Shown one piece after another: positions 10,716 through 21,891 of a DNA stretch of 64,000 nt. Source of the DNA: Adiantum capillus-veneris (lineage: Eukaryota > Streptophyta > Polypodiopsida > Polypodiales > Pteridaceae). A program made the translations under genes and the position numbers. The stretch is from the NCBI GenBank assembly GCA_014529385.2, contig CM043964.1:104209587-104273586 (forward strand). The letters are read 5' to 3'. Under the pieces are notes generated by a model that saw nothing but the letters and a program-made list of their open reading frames with translations, ran no database searches and was not told the DNA's origin. Position 1 is the stretch's first letter; the number at the start of each line of letters is the position of its first letter.

Positions 10716-11743
10716 CTGATTTGTTGACCTACAAGGAGAATCCCCTTATTGTTAAGGAAGAGGTGGTGAGAAAGGTAGTTGAAGAAGTGCCACTGATCAG
10801 CAATGCACATGTGTTGTTCTTTGATGGTTCATACAGAAAGAGCCACGATGCAGCTTCAGGGGGTATAGCACTTTATGATCCAGAGGGGAAGCTAGTATGC
10901 AAGAGAGGGTTCAAATTGGATGCACATAGTAACAATGAGGCTGAATATGCTACATTGGAAGCCGGATTACAAATTTGTTTGAAGCATGGGGTTCGAAGGT
11001 TGAGCATAAAAGGTGATGCCTTGTTAGTGGTGAAGCAAGTGCTTGGTGTGTGGAAGAGCAAGAACACCTCATTGAAGGAAATGTGCTTCAGAATTAAAGG
11101 CCTGTTAAAAAAGTTTGAAGCATGGAGCATCAGACACATTGAACGTGCTCTAAATGGAGAGGCACATGAAGCAGCTCAAGGCATGATTGGGGAGCTATTT
11201 GTGTTGAGGACCACTTTACCTCTTTATCATGGCCGGGAAAGTTTGGCTCAAGAAGAGGAGTTTTTGCTAGCAGGAATCATTCCAAAGGAGATTCAGAAGT
11301 CTAAGAAGTATGGCTTTGTGCGTAGAGCATACAGGTACAAATTGATTGGTGATGTCTTATACATGAAAGGGGCTGATCTCGTGTTGAGACGTGTACCTTG
11401 GCGGGAGGAGCTTTATAGAGTGTTGGAAGAGAATCATGAAGGCGCATGTGGTGGCCATTTTGCTCTAAAGATCACCTTGCATAAGATTTTGCAAGAGGGG
11501 TATGTATGGCCTAGTTTGCACAAGGATGTTCACCATTGGTGTAGGTCTTGCAATAGGTGTCAAGCATTTGCGAAGAGAGTGTTGAAGCCAGAGCTACAAA
11601 AAACCATTATGGCGTTTGATGTGTTGGAAAAGTGGGGGATTGATGCAATAGGCCCGTTACCTATCACAAGCAGGGGCAAAAGCTATATTTTGACGGCAAT
11701 GGACTATCTTTCTAGATGGGCAGAGGCTATAGCAGTAAAATAG
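10716..11743 (+). pseudogene. N1 Pol, part 3: second (archaeal-like) RNase H and integrase N-terminal half
   Basis: The aRNH spans about residues 30-165. FDGS, NNEAEY and IKGDALLVV supply the first three acidic residues. The usual fourth Asp is replaced by His in NGEAHEAAQ; the N3 copy has EDADLL there. The integrase follows, with an HHCC zinc domain (GGHFALKITLHKIL then CRSCNRC) and the first catalytic Asp in WGIDAIGP. An in-frame TAG at 11741-11743 ends this part, and homology continues in the same frame. Confidence 0.82.
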
Positions 11744-12600
11744 ATCACTGTAAAGTATGTGGCAAAATTTGTGTATGATGAAATATGTTGCAAGTTTGGG
11801 GTGCCATTAGAGCTACTTTCAGATAAGGGGCCAGGATTTAGAGCTAAACTGCAAGACTTCTTATGCACAAAGATTAAGATTAAGCACCAGCATACCACTC
11901 CTTCTTACCCGCAGTGTAATGTCTTAAATGAAAGATTCAATGGTGAGTTGGTACAAATTCTTTCTAAAGTGACAGATCACCAAGGAAAGAATTGGGATTT
12001 GGAATTGCCTAGTGCATTATGGGCTTACCGTACCTCGGTGAAGACAGGTACAGGGTTTACTCCATTTCATTTGGTGTATGGAAAGGAAGCACTATTGCCT
12101 GTGGAGGTAGAGTTGCCTACGGTCAAGATGTTAGAGAAGTTGCTTGGGCTGCCTAGTGATGCATTCAAAGAGAGGCTCTTGCAATTACAAGAGGTCCAAT
12201 TGGATAGGATGAGCGCATTGGAGCATTATGGGCAGATGCAGGATAAGGCTTTGGCAAAGATAAATGAAAAGGTCAAAAGTAAGGGTATCAAGAAACATGA
12301 CTTGGTTTTGCGCTACAACAGTAAGTTAGACAACACCTTCCAAAAGAAGTTTCAAATTACGTGGGAAGGGCCTTTCAAGGTAGTGGAGTGTTTTCCAAAT
12401 GGCACATATCAGCTGGCTAACCTGGATGGTGTTCTGTATAAGTAAAGGGTAAATGGATTGCGTCTTAAATTGTATCATGCTAGATTGATGATGGTGGAGC
12501 AAGATGAGCTGTCTGTTGAGCAAGCAATGTTGGTGAAGGATGAGGAGACCTGTGATGCGGCGAGTCTCATATCTCTCTTTGCTGCTGCTGATCATGAATG
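11744..12600 (+). pseudogene. N1 Pol, part 4: integrase catalytic core and C-terminus
   Basis: It carries the second catalytic Asp (LLSDKGPGF) and the Glu (NVLNERFNG), completing D,D,E. Downstream is the conserved LVLRYNSKL and GPFKVVECF region. A TAA at 12443-12445 interrupts VLYK*RVNGLRLK, a motif usually continuous (HKWRVNG in relatives). The protein then runs to about 12600. There is no chromodomain, consistent with Tat-like elements. Confidence 0.8.
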
Positions 12601-12608
12601 ATCTAGCA

Positions 12609-12629
12609 GGCTAGGGGATGGGCAAATTA
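12609..12629 (+). other. Probable N1 polypurine tract
   Basis: GGCTAGGGGATGGGCAAATTA lies directly before the 3' LTR start TGTCAG and is G/A-rich apart from its last bases. Confidence 0.4.
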
Positions 12630-13774
12630 TGTCAGAAGTTTTTTTTTAGCAAGGGATTGCGCATATGTACATACACATGCATGGTGCATCGAATAAAGGA
12701 TTACCCAATTTCCATAGCCAGGTGGTTACGTGGGGCCCACGTGTGTACAGGTAGGACAGGGTGTACATAGTGCAACGATTTTCACTATTATCAGTACTAG
12801 TGTGTTTTTTCTACAATAAGGAGGAGTTGGTAGTGCGTAAAACTTCTCGAGGAAGCTATCCGTGGGCCGGCAAAATGAAGTCAATAGGTGCGTCAGATGG
12901 CATCTAGTGGCGTCAGGAGGGCGAACGAGGTCAATATTTGCACGCGGATGAGGACGGACACAACGTGGGTGTTTTCTTGTGAGAGTTATGCAGAAAGGTC
13001 ATCATTAGGACCACTTTTTGGGGCCACTTCATGTGGTGGCGAGATGCATTATTGGAAGAAAGCCGAGTGCCAGGTGTGCGAATGATGCAAAAAGGTGACA
13101 ACTATGCACTGCGAGGTCAGTTTTTGGCCTGTTCGGGGTCCGTTTGAGGTCATCTAAAAGGCCAAGGGTGCCCAAGAAATAAAGCTAAGTGTGGGAAATG
13201 TAAAAAGAGAGAGAAGACCAGAAAAAATGGGGAGAAGAGAGGAGGAACAGCCGCAGGTGTGTTTTTGGGGTTTTTGGAGCCTATTTTGACCGTAAACTGC
13301 TCATCCGATGTCGGATTTGAGCACTTTGACATTGTAGACTGGGGTTTTGGGCCGTTGTGGACGCGATGGCGCTGTCCATTTTGCCAAATTACTCACTCTT
13401 TTTTTTCTGTTTTTGCTGTGTAAGTTTCTGCTATGAGCGAAGCTTCCGCTCCAGTTTCTGATTGTATCTGGCTTATTTTACCCATATTGTGTGAGCTATT
13501 TGCCCCATCGGTGTTGACCCAAGCTCATTTGTATCTAAACATCAGAAGTGCTCATCTTTTGAGCTGAGTTTTTTGGGTGTGTGTGTGTGTGTGTGTCTCT
13601 ATGTGGAGTGGGCAAGTGGATAGTCTCTCTCCTCTCACTCCATAGGTGTGTTTCCTGTCTCGGCCAGGTGTGTTGTGTAAGCCGAGTGGTGCTCCATAGT
13701 GTGTGTGTGTATCTTCCCAAGAGTGTGTGTCCGGTTGTTATAGAGGCGTTCTGTGTGTTTCCATCCCGCTCACA
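12630..13774 (+). repeat. N1 3' LTR (1145 bp)
   Basis: Matches 5093-6230 with scattered substitutions and length changes in homopolymer and GT runs. It ends CTCACA at 13774, followed by the target duplication GCGT. The host leader then resumes. Confidence 0.92.
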
Positions 13775-13989
13775 GCGTTGTATCAACCTTTGTATATACC
13801 ATGGTTTTATGACATGCTTGTGTAGTTTAATTGAGATGGTGATGATGATTGTCAGATTTCTATTTTCAGTGTTTTAAAAGTATATAGATTAGAGAACTTG
13901 CATGACAAAACAAAAGTAGTGTAATCACTAAAACGTTTCCATTAATTACAAAATCAGGAAAATATATGCAAAAAGTCTCTATACTCGCA

Positions 13990-14532
13990 CCCAGGAAAAG
14001 AAACTACTGTTAAAACAAGTTCAACTCCCAACTTTCAAGGGAGAACAACTTAGAACGTGATGCCGAAGCATGGCTCGACGCCATGGATGATTATTTCTTG
14101 GCAGTAGGAACTGCTTCAGAAAATCAGGCAATGTTAGGAACGTTTCGACTCACCGGAGATGCCAAACTCTAGTGGAAACAATACCGTAGAGATAATCCTT
14201 CCATTAGTCCCTCTTGGGAAAGAATGAAGCAGGCAGTGAAAGAAATATATCTTCCTCCAGCTCACCAAGCTATCAAAATGAACGAGTTCTTCGCCCTCAA
14301 ACAGTTAGGTCTTACTTTGGAAGAGTATTACACCAAATATGTGTCTTTACAACGTTACGCACCACCAATGACTATGGAACAAAAGATTGCTCGTTTCTGT
14401 CAGGGTCTAAACAAACCGTTGAGTAACTGCTTGGAAGATATGAGACCCACCTCTATTCAAGATGCTCTTCTAAGAGCTAAACCACTTTCAGCTGAAGGAA
14501 ATCCCCCTACCAGGAGCAAGGAGGAATTATAA
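13990..14532 (+). pseudogene. Host element Gag (capsid region)
   Basis: Reading frames here give LERDAEAWLDAMDDYFLAVG, YLPPAHQAIKMNEFF and GLTLEEYYTKYVSL, the pattern of the chromovirus retrotransposon gag domain. A frameshift at about 14030 separates the PTFKGE start from the rest. A TAG replaces an expected Trp codon in AKL*WKQYRR (about 14170). The following domains are the zinc knuckle and protease. Confidence 0.75.
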
Positions 14533-15272
14533 TCAAGGAGGTCAACGGAGGGCAGTGTCACTTGCAGCCACTATAGAACAGACCTTTCTGAACATTAGAT
14601 GATATGGATGCAATAGAATGGGACACTACAGGAGTCAATGTCCTGAGGGGCAAAATCCTCAAGGTGCTACCGGAACCACTCCTCAGACTCAAATAGGACA
14701 AGGAAATAATCAAAGAGGTAGAGCCAATAGAGGACGAGGCAGAGGAAGAGGTAGAGGAGCCAGAGCTTATGCTGCAGTAGGAGAGCCTACCTTGCAGGAT
14801 GAGAAAAATGAAAGAGCTACTCTTTTTGCCGCTATTGATAACCCTGGAGCTCGGCAATAGTATGCTGTCATCCAAACCACTGCAAACAGAGAAGGTGAAA
14901 AATTTGAACTACTTATAGATTGTGGCAGCACATACTCTTTTCTCTCCCCTAAATTTTAAGGAAACTTAAATTGAACCAATATCCCACCAAGAAATTAGTA
15001 GTAGAACTAGCCAATGGGAAAGAGGTTCTATCTCAATTTACAGCTGGGGAAGTTGAGTTTGAATTAGGGGGAACCCTGACTTCATCGTACTTTCAAACTC
15101 TACCAGTAGGAATCTATGACGGTATTCTAGGAATGGATTGGTTAATCTAAAATCAAGCCCAAATTCACTGTGCTGAAGGGAACTTAACCTTCAAAAATCA
15201 CTTAGGTGAAGAAAATTAGTACAAGGATTAAATGGGAAACCTAAGGCTCATTTAGTCAAGGCTAGTCGACTT
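14533..15272 (+). pseudogene. Host element: zinc knuckle, RG-rich tail and aspartic protease
   Basis: At 14600-14640 the knuckle reads *YGCNRMGHYRSQC: the first Cys codon is a TGA. An arginine/glycine-rich tail follows (14690-14770). The protease active site is LLIDCGSTYSFLS at about 14908-14950, where the usual DSG is DCG. ILGMDWL near 15128-15150 marks its second half. Further stops follow (15148-15220). Confidence 0.7.
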
Positions 15273-16269
15273 TTGAAGGGGTTACGAAAAGGGCAACAGA
15301 TCTTCGTAGTAAAACTTAATAAGGCAGATGATTCAAGGGATAACACAACTCCAGAATGGCTTAAAGAATTTTTGGATATATTTCCGGAAGATCTTTCAAA
15401 TTTACCTCCTCCCAGGGATATAGACCACGAAATTGAAACCTTCCCAGGTAGTGAACCAATTTCAAAAAGACCCTACAAAATGTCCCTCCCGTGAAGCTAT
15501 TGAATTAAAAGAACAGCTTCGTCAGCTTATTGAATAGGGATTCATAAGACCAAGCATTTCACCTTGGGGAGCGTCTATTCTATTCCAAAAGAAGAAGGAT
15601 GTATCTTTACATCTCTGCATTGATTATAGGGGGCTTAACCAGGTATTAGTAAAGAATAAGTACCCCATTCCTCTCATCGATGAATTGCTTGATAGGTTAC
15701 ATGGAGCCAAGGTATTCACAAAAAGTGATCTTAGATCAGGTTACCATCAAATCCGGATTAAGGAGGCAGATATTTACAAAACTACTTTCAACACCCGATA
15801 TGGGCATTATGAGTTCATAGTGATGCCTTTTGGTCTTACGAATGCTCCAACTACTTTTAACCGTCTCATGCAGCATATATTCAGAGAATATTTGGATGAT
15901 TTTGTGTTGGTGTTTTTCGATGATATCATGGTATATTCTAAGGATGAAAAAGAGAATGAAGACCATGTATGTAAAGTACTTCATCTTCTATGCCAACATC
16001 AGTTATATGCCAAGATGAGTAAATGTGTGTTTTCCATGCCAGAAGTTAGTTATCTTGGTTTTATAATAAACCCTGAAGGAATTTTAGTAGACCCCGCAAA
16101 GATTAAAGATATAATAGACTGGCCACAACCCAAAATGGTCAGTGAGATTCGAGGATTTTTGGGCATTACAGGATGGTATAGAATCTTCGTCAAAGATTAT
16201 GTAGTTATCGTCGCACCCCTGACACAAATACTTAAAAAGACAGCCAAACTTACATGGGGAAAGGAATAG
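15273..16269 (+). pseudogene. Host element reverse transcriptase
   Basis: Starts with the linker (FLDIFPEDL, LPPPRDIDHEIE) and continues as a standard Ty3/gypsy [38 protein letters not shown] and the catalytic box [10 protein letters not shown] with both aspartates, then [10 protein letters not shown] in the thumb. Breaks are a frameshift at about 15490, a TAG near 15535 (LIE*GFIRP) and a TAG at 16267-16269. Confidence 0.85.
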
Positions 16270-16590
16270 GAGGATTGTTTCTTCAAATTAAAACAAAATC
16301 TCACATTAGCTCCTGTACTCAAACTTCCTGACTTCACTCAAGAGTTTGAAGTAGTAACAAATGCCAGCGATCTTGCTATATGAGGAGTTTTAAACCAAGA
16401 AGGCAGACCAGTCGCCTTTACTTCGCGAAAATTAAGAATCCATGAGTTGAATTATCCAACTCATGATCTAGAACTCCTAGCTGTCATCCATGCCCTAAAA
16501 CTCTGGAGGCACTATCTTCTAGAAGGGAAGTTCCAGTTAATCACCGATCATTACAGTTCAAAATGGATTTTCTGACAAGCGACACTCAAC
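16270..16590 (+). pseudogene. Host element RNase H
   Basis: Follows the RT in the same frame: DCFFKLKQNL, then VVTNASDLAI*GVL (usual first Asp now Asn, and a TGA in place of Gly or Trp), [22 protein letters not shown] and [12 protein letters not shown]. Both a stop and a catalytic substitution argue that it is inactive. Confidence 0.75.
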
Positions 16591-18018
16591 ATGAGGCAAA
16601 GAAGATGGATAGAACTCCTACAGGAATATGACTTTGAAATAAAATATAAACTAGGGAAAGAGAAAGTGGTTGCTGACGCTCTTAGCCGTAAGGTTTTTCT
16701 TGGGGCTATTTGTACAGTCGACAATCCAATCCTAAACAAGGTTAAGGAAGCTTCACTAGAAGATAAGGATTATCAAGAACTTCTACAGGTTATCAAACAA
16801 CAGAACCTAAAGGAGAAAGAGAAAGACAGAATCAAGGATTATTCACTTGAGGATGGGATTCTTTATTATAAGTATCGGCTTTACATTCCTAAAAATCCAA
16901 CATTAAAGGAGTTAATCCTTTATAAAAGACACAATGCCCCAGTTTCCGGCCATCCTAGTTATGAAAAGACCCTTAATGCCATAAATAAAAGTTATTTCTG
17001 GCTAGGAATGAAAGGATATATACTTCGCTACATCAGAGAATGCCTATCATGTCAAAGGATTAAGGCTGAACGAGTAATGATGCCGGGGAAACTTCAACCT
17101 CTGGACATTCCTCAAATGAAGTGGAAACTCATTAGCATGGACTTTGTAACAGGCCTTCCCACTGTTCAAGGGGGTTACGATTCCATTATGGTGGTAGTGG
17201 ATATGCTGACTAAAGTCTCCCACTTGATGCTTGTAAAAACAACTTACACTGCACTAGATATAAGCCGTCTCTTTATCAAAGAGATCTTTAGATTACACGG
17301 GCTTCCTAAGAGAATAGTCAGTGACAGAGATGCAAAATTCATTTCAAAATTATGGAAAGCTTTATTTAAATCCTTAGGAACTCAGCTATGCTTCAGTACA
17401 TCCTATCACCCTCAGACAGACGGCCATATAGAAAGAGTGAATCAAGTTATTGAAGACATCCTTAGAGCCTATTGTGGTAGGGAACCCCAGAAATGGATCC
17501 AATTTCTTCCTCTGGTGGAATTCGCCTATAACTCTTCCTTTCATCAAAGCGTTGGGATGTCACCATTTAATGCTCTTTATGGGCATGAATGCATATCACC
17601 CCTAAACTTTTCTGACCCTACTACAAGAGTAGAAGCTTCAAAACAAATGTTGGAGGAGATGGATGCCCAAACCAAATCCATAAGACAAGACATTCAGGCA
17701 ACCAAGGACTGCCAGAAACAGTATGCTGATAAAAAACGGTCTGATCGGGTTTTCAAACAAGGAGATAAAGTATTCCTAAGGGTTCGGCCAAAAAGAAGCA
17801 CTCTATCCTTAGGAAAATACAAAAAACTAAGCCCCAGATATTGTGGACCTTATAAAGTGATTAAAGTAATCAGTGATCAAGCTTATAAACTAATATTGCA
17901 TGAGCACCTCAAGGTCCATAATGTATTCCATATCGATCTTCTAAAACCCTACATCCCAAATCCTAATCACATTCTAGATGACGAACAGATTGTGATGCAG
18001 AAGCAAGGAATTCTTTAA
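16591..18018 (+). pseudogene. Host element RNase H end and integrase (475 codons open)
   Basis: The longest intact frame of the host element. It starts within the end of RNase H (VVADALSRKV), then has the HHCC zinc domain (H.NAPVSGHPSYEKT then CLSCQRIK) and the catalytic core: Asp in MDFVTGLP, Asp in VSDRDAKF, Glu in GHIERVNQ. The GPF/Y-like module (YCGPYKVIKV) and HNVFHIDLLKPY follow. It ends at a TAA at 18016-18018. The same frame then carries the chromodomain, so that stop amputates it. Confidence 0.88.
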
Positions 18019-18172
18019 CTCCAACCAGATTGTATTCTCGACACTAGGGAAAGGAGTCTGAGAAACAGGGTAATTAGAGAATATTTGGTCAAATGGAAGG
18101 ACTACCCCACCGAAGACGCCTCCTGGGAGGATGAAGTATCACTTCGCAAAGATTTTCCCAATTTCGGTTGAG
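18019..18172 (+). pseudogene. Host element integrase-linked chromodomain
   Basis: In frame after the TAA: ILDTRERSLRNRVIREYLVKWKD, then DASWEDEVSL (WEDE being typical). This is the C-terminal chromodomain that directs chromovirus integration to marked chromatin, and it identifies the host element as a chromovirus. It ends at a TGA at about 18172, shortly before the polypurine tract and 3' LTR. Confidence 0.82.
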
Positions 18173-18191
18173 ATGAGCACATCTCAATCCC

Positions 18192-18206
18192 TTAAGTTGG
18201 GGTGAT
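18192..18206 (+). other. Host element polypurine tract (approximate)
   Basis: TTAAGTTGGGGTGAT immediately precedes the 3' LTR start TGTAAGG. G-rich and in the expected place, but not a pure purine run. Confidence 0.4.
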
Positions 18207-18704
18207 TGTAAGGTTTCCAGTTTCCAAAACATTAAAAATTGTACAAAGCTTGTAAAATTAAATGGAAAAACAATGTTGAAGGATTCAAACACAGCTAATC
18301 TTGGTATTTTTGGAATCATAAGCAGAGCTTTACTATGTTTAGTAATTTTCAGAATCTGAATCCGATAAAAACTGGAAAAGTTACACACCTTGGAAGATTA
18401 CATTAGGAATTCAATTAGTAATGAAAATTGGATGGTTTCAGTAATAATCATTAACAAGGACTTTTTACACTAAGGTTCTAGAATTAAATGGTAATTCCAA
18501 ATTTCATCATTAGATTCATAAAAAATCAACCAAAGTAAATTTTGGAAGGTATGGGGGCTGTGTGGAAGCTAGGGGAACCTGCCAAGGACAGAGATAGCAG
18601 CAGATGGTGCAAAGTGAAAGGTGGGGGACTGCTTGGAGTGTGGAAACCTGCCAGAAGTTTCCCGATGCCCAGAAAAGCTATAAAAGGATCCCCTCTCCTT
18701 GGAA
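18207..18704 (+). repeat. Host element 3' LTR, left part (U3), cut by N2
   Basis: Matches 649-1130 and starts TGTAAGG. The TATA box is at 18679-18685. Similarity to the 5' LTR ends about 20 bp later and resumes at 35175 (CTTCTCTTCATAATTTC). N2 therefore interrupts the LTR close to its likely transcription start. Confidence 0.88.
18679..18685 (+). promoter_or_regulatory. TATA box of the host 3' LTR
   Basis: TATAAAA, equivalent to 1114-1120 in the 5' LTR. N2 begins 19 bases downstream. Confidence 0.55.
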
Positions 18705-19624
18705 GGTTGGACGGATACGCCGCGACGGACGTCAGCACAACGAGGACTAACCTAACAAGATTTGTCAGCTAAGGACAAAGCTCGACCCGCAAGCACGTGG
18801 AAGCAAGATAGGGTGTCAACGTACTCTCGACCGACTCCTAACTAATTCCTACAGAGGTCCTTGCCGAATGTCTAAGTCACAGCCTTCAGGAGTGCATAAG
18901 AGAAAACTTCCTACAACACTTTCTAGAGCCGAACACCCATCAAACAATCTCGAAACACCACATAACTTGAAGGAGACCCTACTAACACCAATAGGTCGCT
19001 CTCCCTAAGGTCTATGAACCAAAACCCCAACCCAAAACACCCGGTGCAAAATCACGTAGGATGTCTGGGAGAAATTTTCAGGTCTTCGTTTCCGAAATCT
19101 AAAGTGCCTAATGTGTAGCTCTACTCAATGTGAACGCGTGGATATGTTGCAATGCAAAATCGGACAACGTATGCTCACCGAATCACCAGTTGAAGCTCAT
19201 AGATGGAGCTCGCAAAACCGGACCGTACGCGTGCAATGTAGGTATCGGCGTGTAGCTCTCATTGGGGGCAACACGCTACACTTCTCCGCACTCGATTCCG
19301 ACCACTGGTGCACACGTAGCGTCAAGATGAAGCTCACACCCTCTCTCGTACACAGTACGCTCACTCAAAGACTTTTTAAAAATGACAAAAGGTGTTTCAT
19401 TAAGGTCAAAAAGTGGTATAAATACCTTACAATTCTCAAACCTTAAAGTTCCAAATTAACCATTTACTCAATCTAAATGTCAAAACTGGGATACAATCTG
19501 GAAACTTCTGTAAGCCCCAATATTTACAAGGTGAAATGTCGGGTTTTCTCCATAAATGAATAATTACAAAAAATGATAATCTGAGGAGTAGTCACTTTCT
19601 GTAGGGTGTGTCCAGCTTCTAATA
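18705..19624 (-). repeat. N2 3' LTR (920 bp)
   Basis: Matches 34242-35174. Both terminal dinucleotides differ from consensus here (GG at 18705, TA at 19624), probably by mutation. It contains an exact half of the N2 palindrome at 19055-19066. Confidence 0.88.
19055..19066. repeat. Palindrome half-site in the N2 3' LTR
   Basis: CGTAGGATGTCT, exactly one 12-bp arm of the N2 internal palindrome, in the context AATCACGTAGGATGTCTGG. The same half-site is in the other LTR at 34597-34608. Confidence 0.8.
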
Positions 19625-19638
19625 CTCCCCCCCTCCTT
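19625..19638 (-). other. N2 polypurine tract
   Basis: On the minus strand AAGGAGGGGGGGAG directly abuts the 3' LTR. The related N4 element has the equivalent tract at 51214-51226. Confidence 0.75.
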
Positions 19639-19676
19639 GCTCATGTTGTCCCCGACATGGCTGTTGAGCTGCTTCT

Positions 19677-20486
19677 TCATCTTATGGTTTCGCACATCTT
19701 GAGTAGCGACTCATATCTTGCATGTAAATCCAATAGTGTTGGGCCGAATATACCAGTGTTGATGGTGAAGAAGCTGGTGTAGAAAGCTTCTTCAAAGGCC
19801 TGGAGGTGATAGGATGGCAAAAACATGATCCTTTGATAAAATGCATGTATCACCTCCTTGGAAGGCTGACCAGAAAGATCATATGCACATTTGTAAGTAT
19901 CTTGAAAGAAGAAGATATTGTCTGTCACCTGGCCCGGTTTAAACGTCTCGAAGACTGTCAAAAGGGTTTTGCAGATCTTCCTCATCATTATGCAAGATAG
20001 GTCAGGCAAGCCAGTGAACAATTTGATGGTGCCCTTTAGGGTTTTCACCATGTCTTGAATACTTATTCTCTCACCTGCCTTCAAGCCTGGCTTCGGATAG
20101 TTCAGCCAAGTGGGTTGGCTTCTTTGTAGTATCTCCTGGGCCTTCCACATCCGCGTCCTTGGTAGAGGGCAGAAGCTTAGGTTATCTTTGATGATTTTGG
20201 GTGCCTCTACCAAGTGGATTAGGTACTATGGATACTTCGTCAGCCATGACTTTCTCCACCTAGGCTGGGAGTCGACTATCAACTTTGCCCCTTTAGGTTG
20301 GGAGATATCTGCTGTGTAGAGTGGCTCTGTCGGCTCTTCTCTGATCCTCTCGTTGATGGTGGCGGCTTTGTACTTTAGCAAAGGATATGGGAGAGAGGGC
20401 TGTAGCCATTCACGTCGGAGGTTGCTTGCGTCTATCTTCTAAATGGTCATGGATTTAAAAACCCTCTGCTCCCATTCCAAGGCTTC
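19677..20486 (-). pseudogene. N2 ORF2, C-terminal domain shared with N4
   Basis: Continues in frame after the TAG at 20487, broken by further TAG codons (for example near 20443 and 20226), then open for 178 codons to 19677. No known domain was recognised. It is not random, because N4 has a clearly related segment at 51420-51745: both share RIMFLPS, then Q-FEEAF, a T and FF within a 35-residue block, preceded by an alignable DMVKTL/KMVHTM region. The conserved, mixed-polarity sequence suggests a folded domain following the coiled coil. Function unknown; a Gag-like structural role is a reasonable guess because the element lacks other genes. Confidence 0.6.
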
Positions 20487-21671
20487 CTAGGCCGTTTCCT
20501 TGATTTTTGCCTCTATGACCTTGCGCAGCTTCTCTTCCTCTTCTTGTGTCAGATCTTGTGGCTCTTGAGAGGGTCCAACTAGGATTTCCTCTTGCATGGG
20601 TGTGTCCACACGATCTGCCACATTCTCTAGGTCTATGCCTTCCATGGCTTCTGGACCCGTGCCTGCCTGCTCTTCTGCCTGCTGTCCTCTCAGCTCTTCT
20701 ATCTGCTTTTGGAGTGTCTGTTTCTTTGCTTCAGCTTCTTCTCCCATGTTTACGAGGAGGTCGTTCAACTCGGTGTTTATCTTCTCCGCATCCTCGAGCT
20801 TTCTCTTGATCTTTTCTAGCTCATCTTGAATTGCTTTTTGCTTTTCTTCCATGCGTGTTTGCATAACCACCGACCCTTCTGCCATCATCAACCTTTGCTT
20901 CTTCTCTAAGGTCAACTCTTTTTGGAGCTCTTTCATCTGTTCTTCATAGATCTGGATCTCTGTAGTGGTGTGAGTCAAGCTAGTAGCTCTGACTCTGGCA
21001 GGAGATGCCCGTAGCCGCTGGATGGTTTGATCTTTAACTTTGAGCTGGTTCTTGAGCTCAAGGACCTCATCCTGGCTAGCCTCATACTTTATTTCCACCT
21101 TCTCTTTGGCATTTTGCATGGCCTCAACTTCCTTAGACTCCTTAGCAAGTTGTAGGGTTAGGTTATCCCTTTCCCTCTCTACATCTTTCAATGACTTTCT
21201 GAGTTGTCTATATTCCTCTTCGGCTCCTTGCAGTCTTTGAGCTGCTGCCTGATTTTCCCTTTCCATTTCTTGGCATCTTTGTAATGCCTTTGGCAGATTG
21301 GCTTGCAACTCTGTTTCTCTCTCTATTTGACTTTGGATTTGCTTTTGCAACGTGTCAACTTCAAGCTTTATCTGCACTTCAGTGGCTTTGAGAGTTGCCA
21401 TTTCACTTTCTGAGGGCATTGATTGTGAGCTTAGCCCGGTTAACTTTGTCATCACCACATCCCAATCACTGGTGGCTGGCTGCAGGTCCACTGTATGAGT
21501 GGTGGCCATTTCTTGAAGCTCCACTAACCTCAGGCTCTTCATTTGCTCTTTGGGTCCTGTGCTTGCCAAGTGAAATGCAAATGTGGCAGCCTCTTCCTTT
21601 GTATATCCGGCAGCTAGCAGGTCTAGAAATGTGTTATACCTTGCTTCATTTGGTTGGCTTTGGCTGCTCAC
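20487..21671 (-). pseudogene. N2 ORF2, long coiled-coil region (394 codons open)
   Basis: The largest open frame of N2. From about residue 60 to 350 it is almost continuously charged heptad-like sequence (for example LQGAEEEYRQLRKSLKDVER and EEKQKAIQDELEKIKRKLED), predicting a long parallel coiled coil. Upstream is a short globular-looking part (YNTFLDLLAAGYTKEEAATF). The first Met at 21671 is probably internal: the same frame and its neighbours carry similar Q/K/E-rich sequence back to 21892, and the gene likely starts at 22825. Similar coiled-coil text is found in N4 (52443-53109). Coiled coils occur in ORF1-type retroelement proteins, so particle assembly is possible but unproven. Confidence 0.65.
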
Positions 21672-21891
21672 TCTTAGGCTTAGCCTCTTATTTTGGTTCT
21701 TGCTCTTGGATTTGTTCTTGCTTTGATTCTTCTTGGTCTTCTGGTTTGTCTTGCTCCTCTTTCTCTTCTTGTGGAGAGCTACGAGGAGGTGGTGAGGGCG
21801 GTGGGCTAGAATCAGGGCTGGACGGTGGAGTTGTCGGCTTTTTCTTGAAATCCCTATCTGCCTTTGTCTTCCTTTCTCTCTCTTGGCCTTC

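Larger units (their letters stand above)
5093..13774 (+). mobile_element. N1: Tat-like Ty3/gypsy LTR retrotransposon with two RNase H domains
   Basis: N1 is an 8.7-kb element with LTRs 5093-6230 and 12630-13774, beginning TGTCAG and ending CTCACA. It is flanked by a 4-bp duplication GCGT (5089-5092 and 13775-13778). The internal order is gag with one CCHC knuckle, protease, RT, RNase H, a second RNase H of the archaeal-like type (aRNH), and integrase. A dual RNase H is the signature of the Tat/Ogre/Retand branch of non-chromovirus Ty3/gypsy elements. The two LTRs differ at only scattered positions, so N1 looks younger than its host. Coding is broken by a few stops and one frameshift. Confidence 0.9.
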
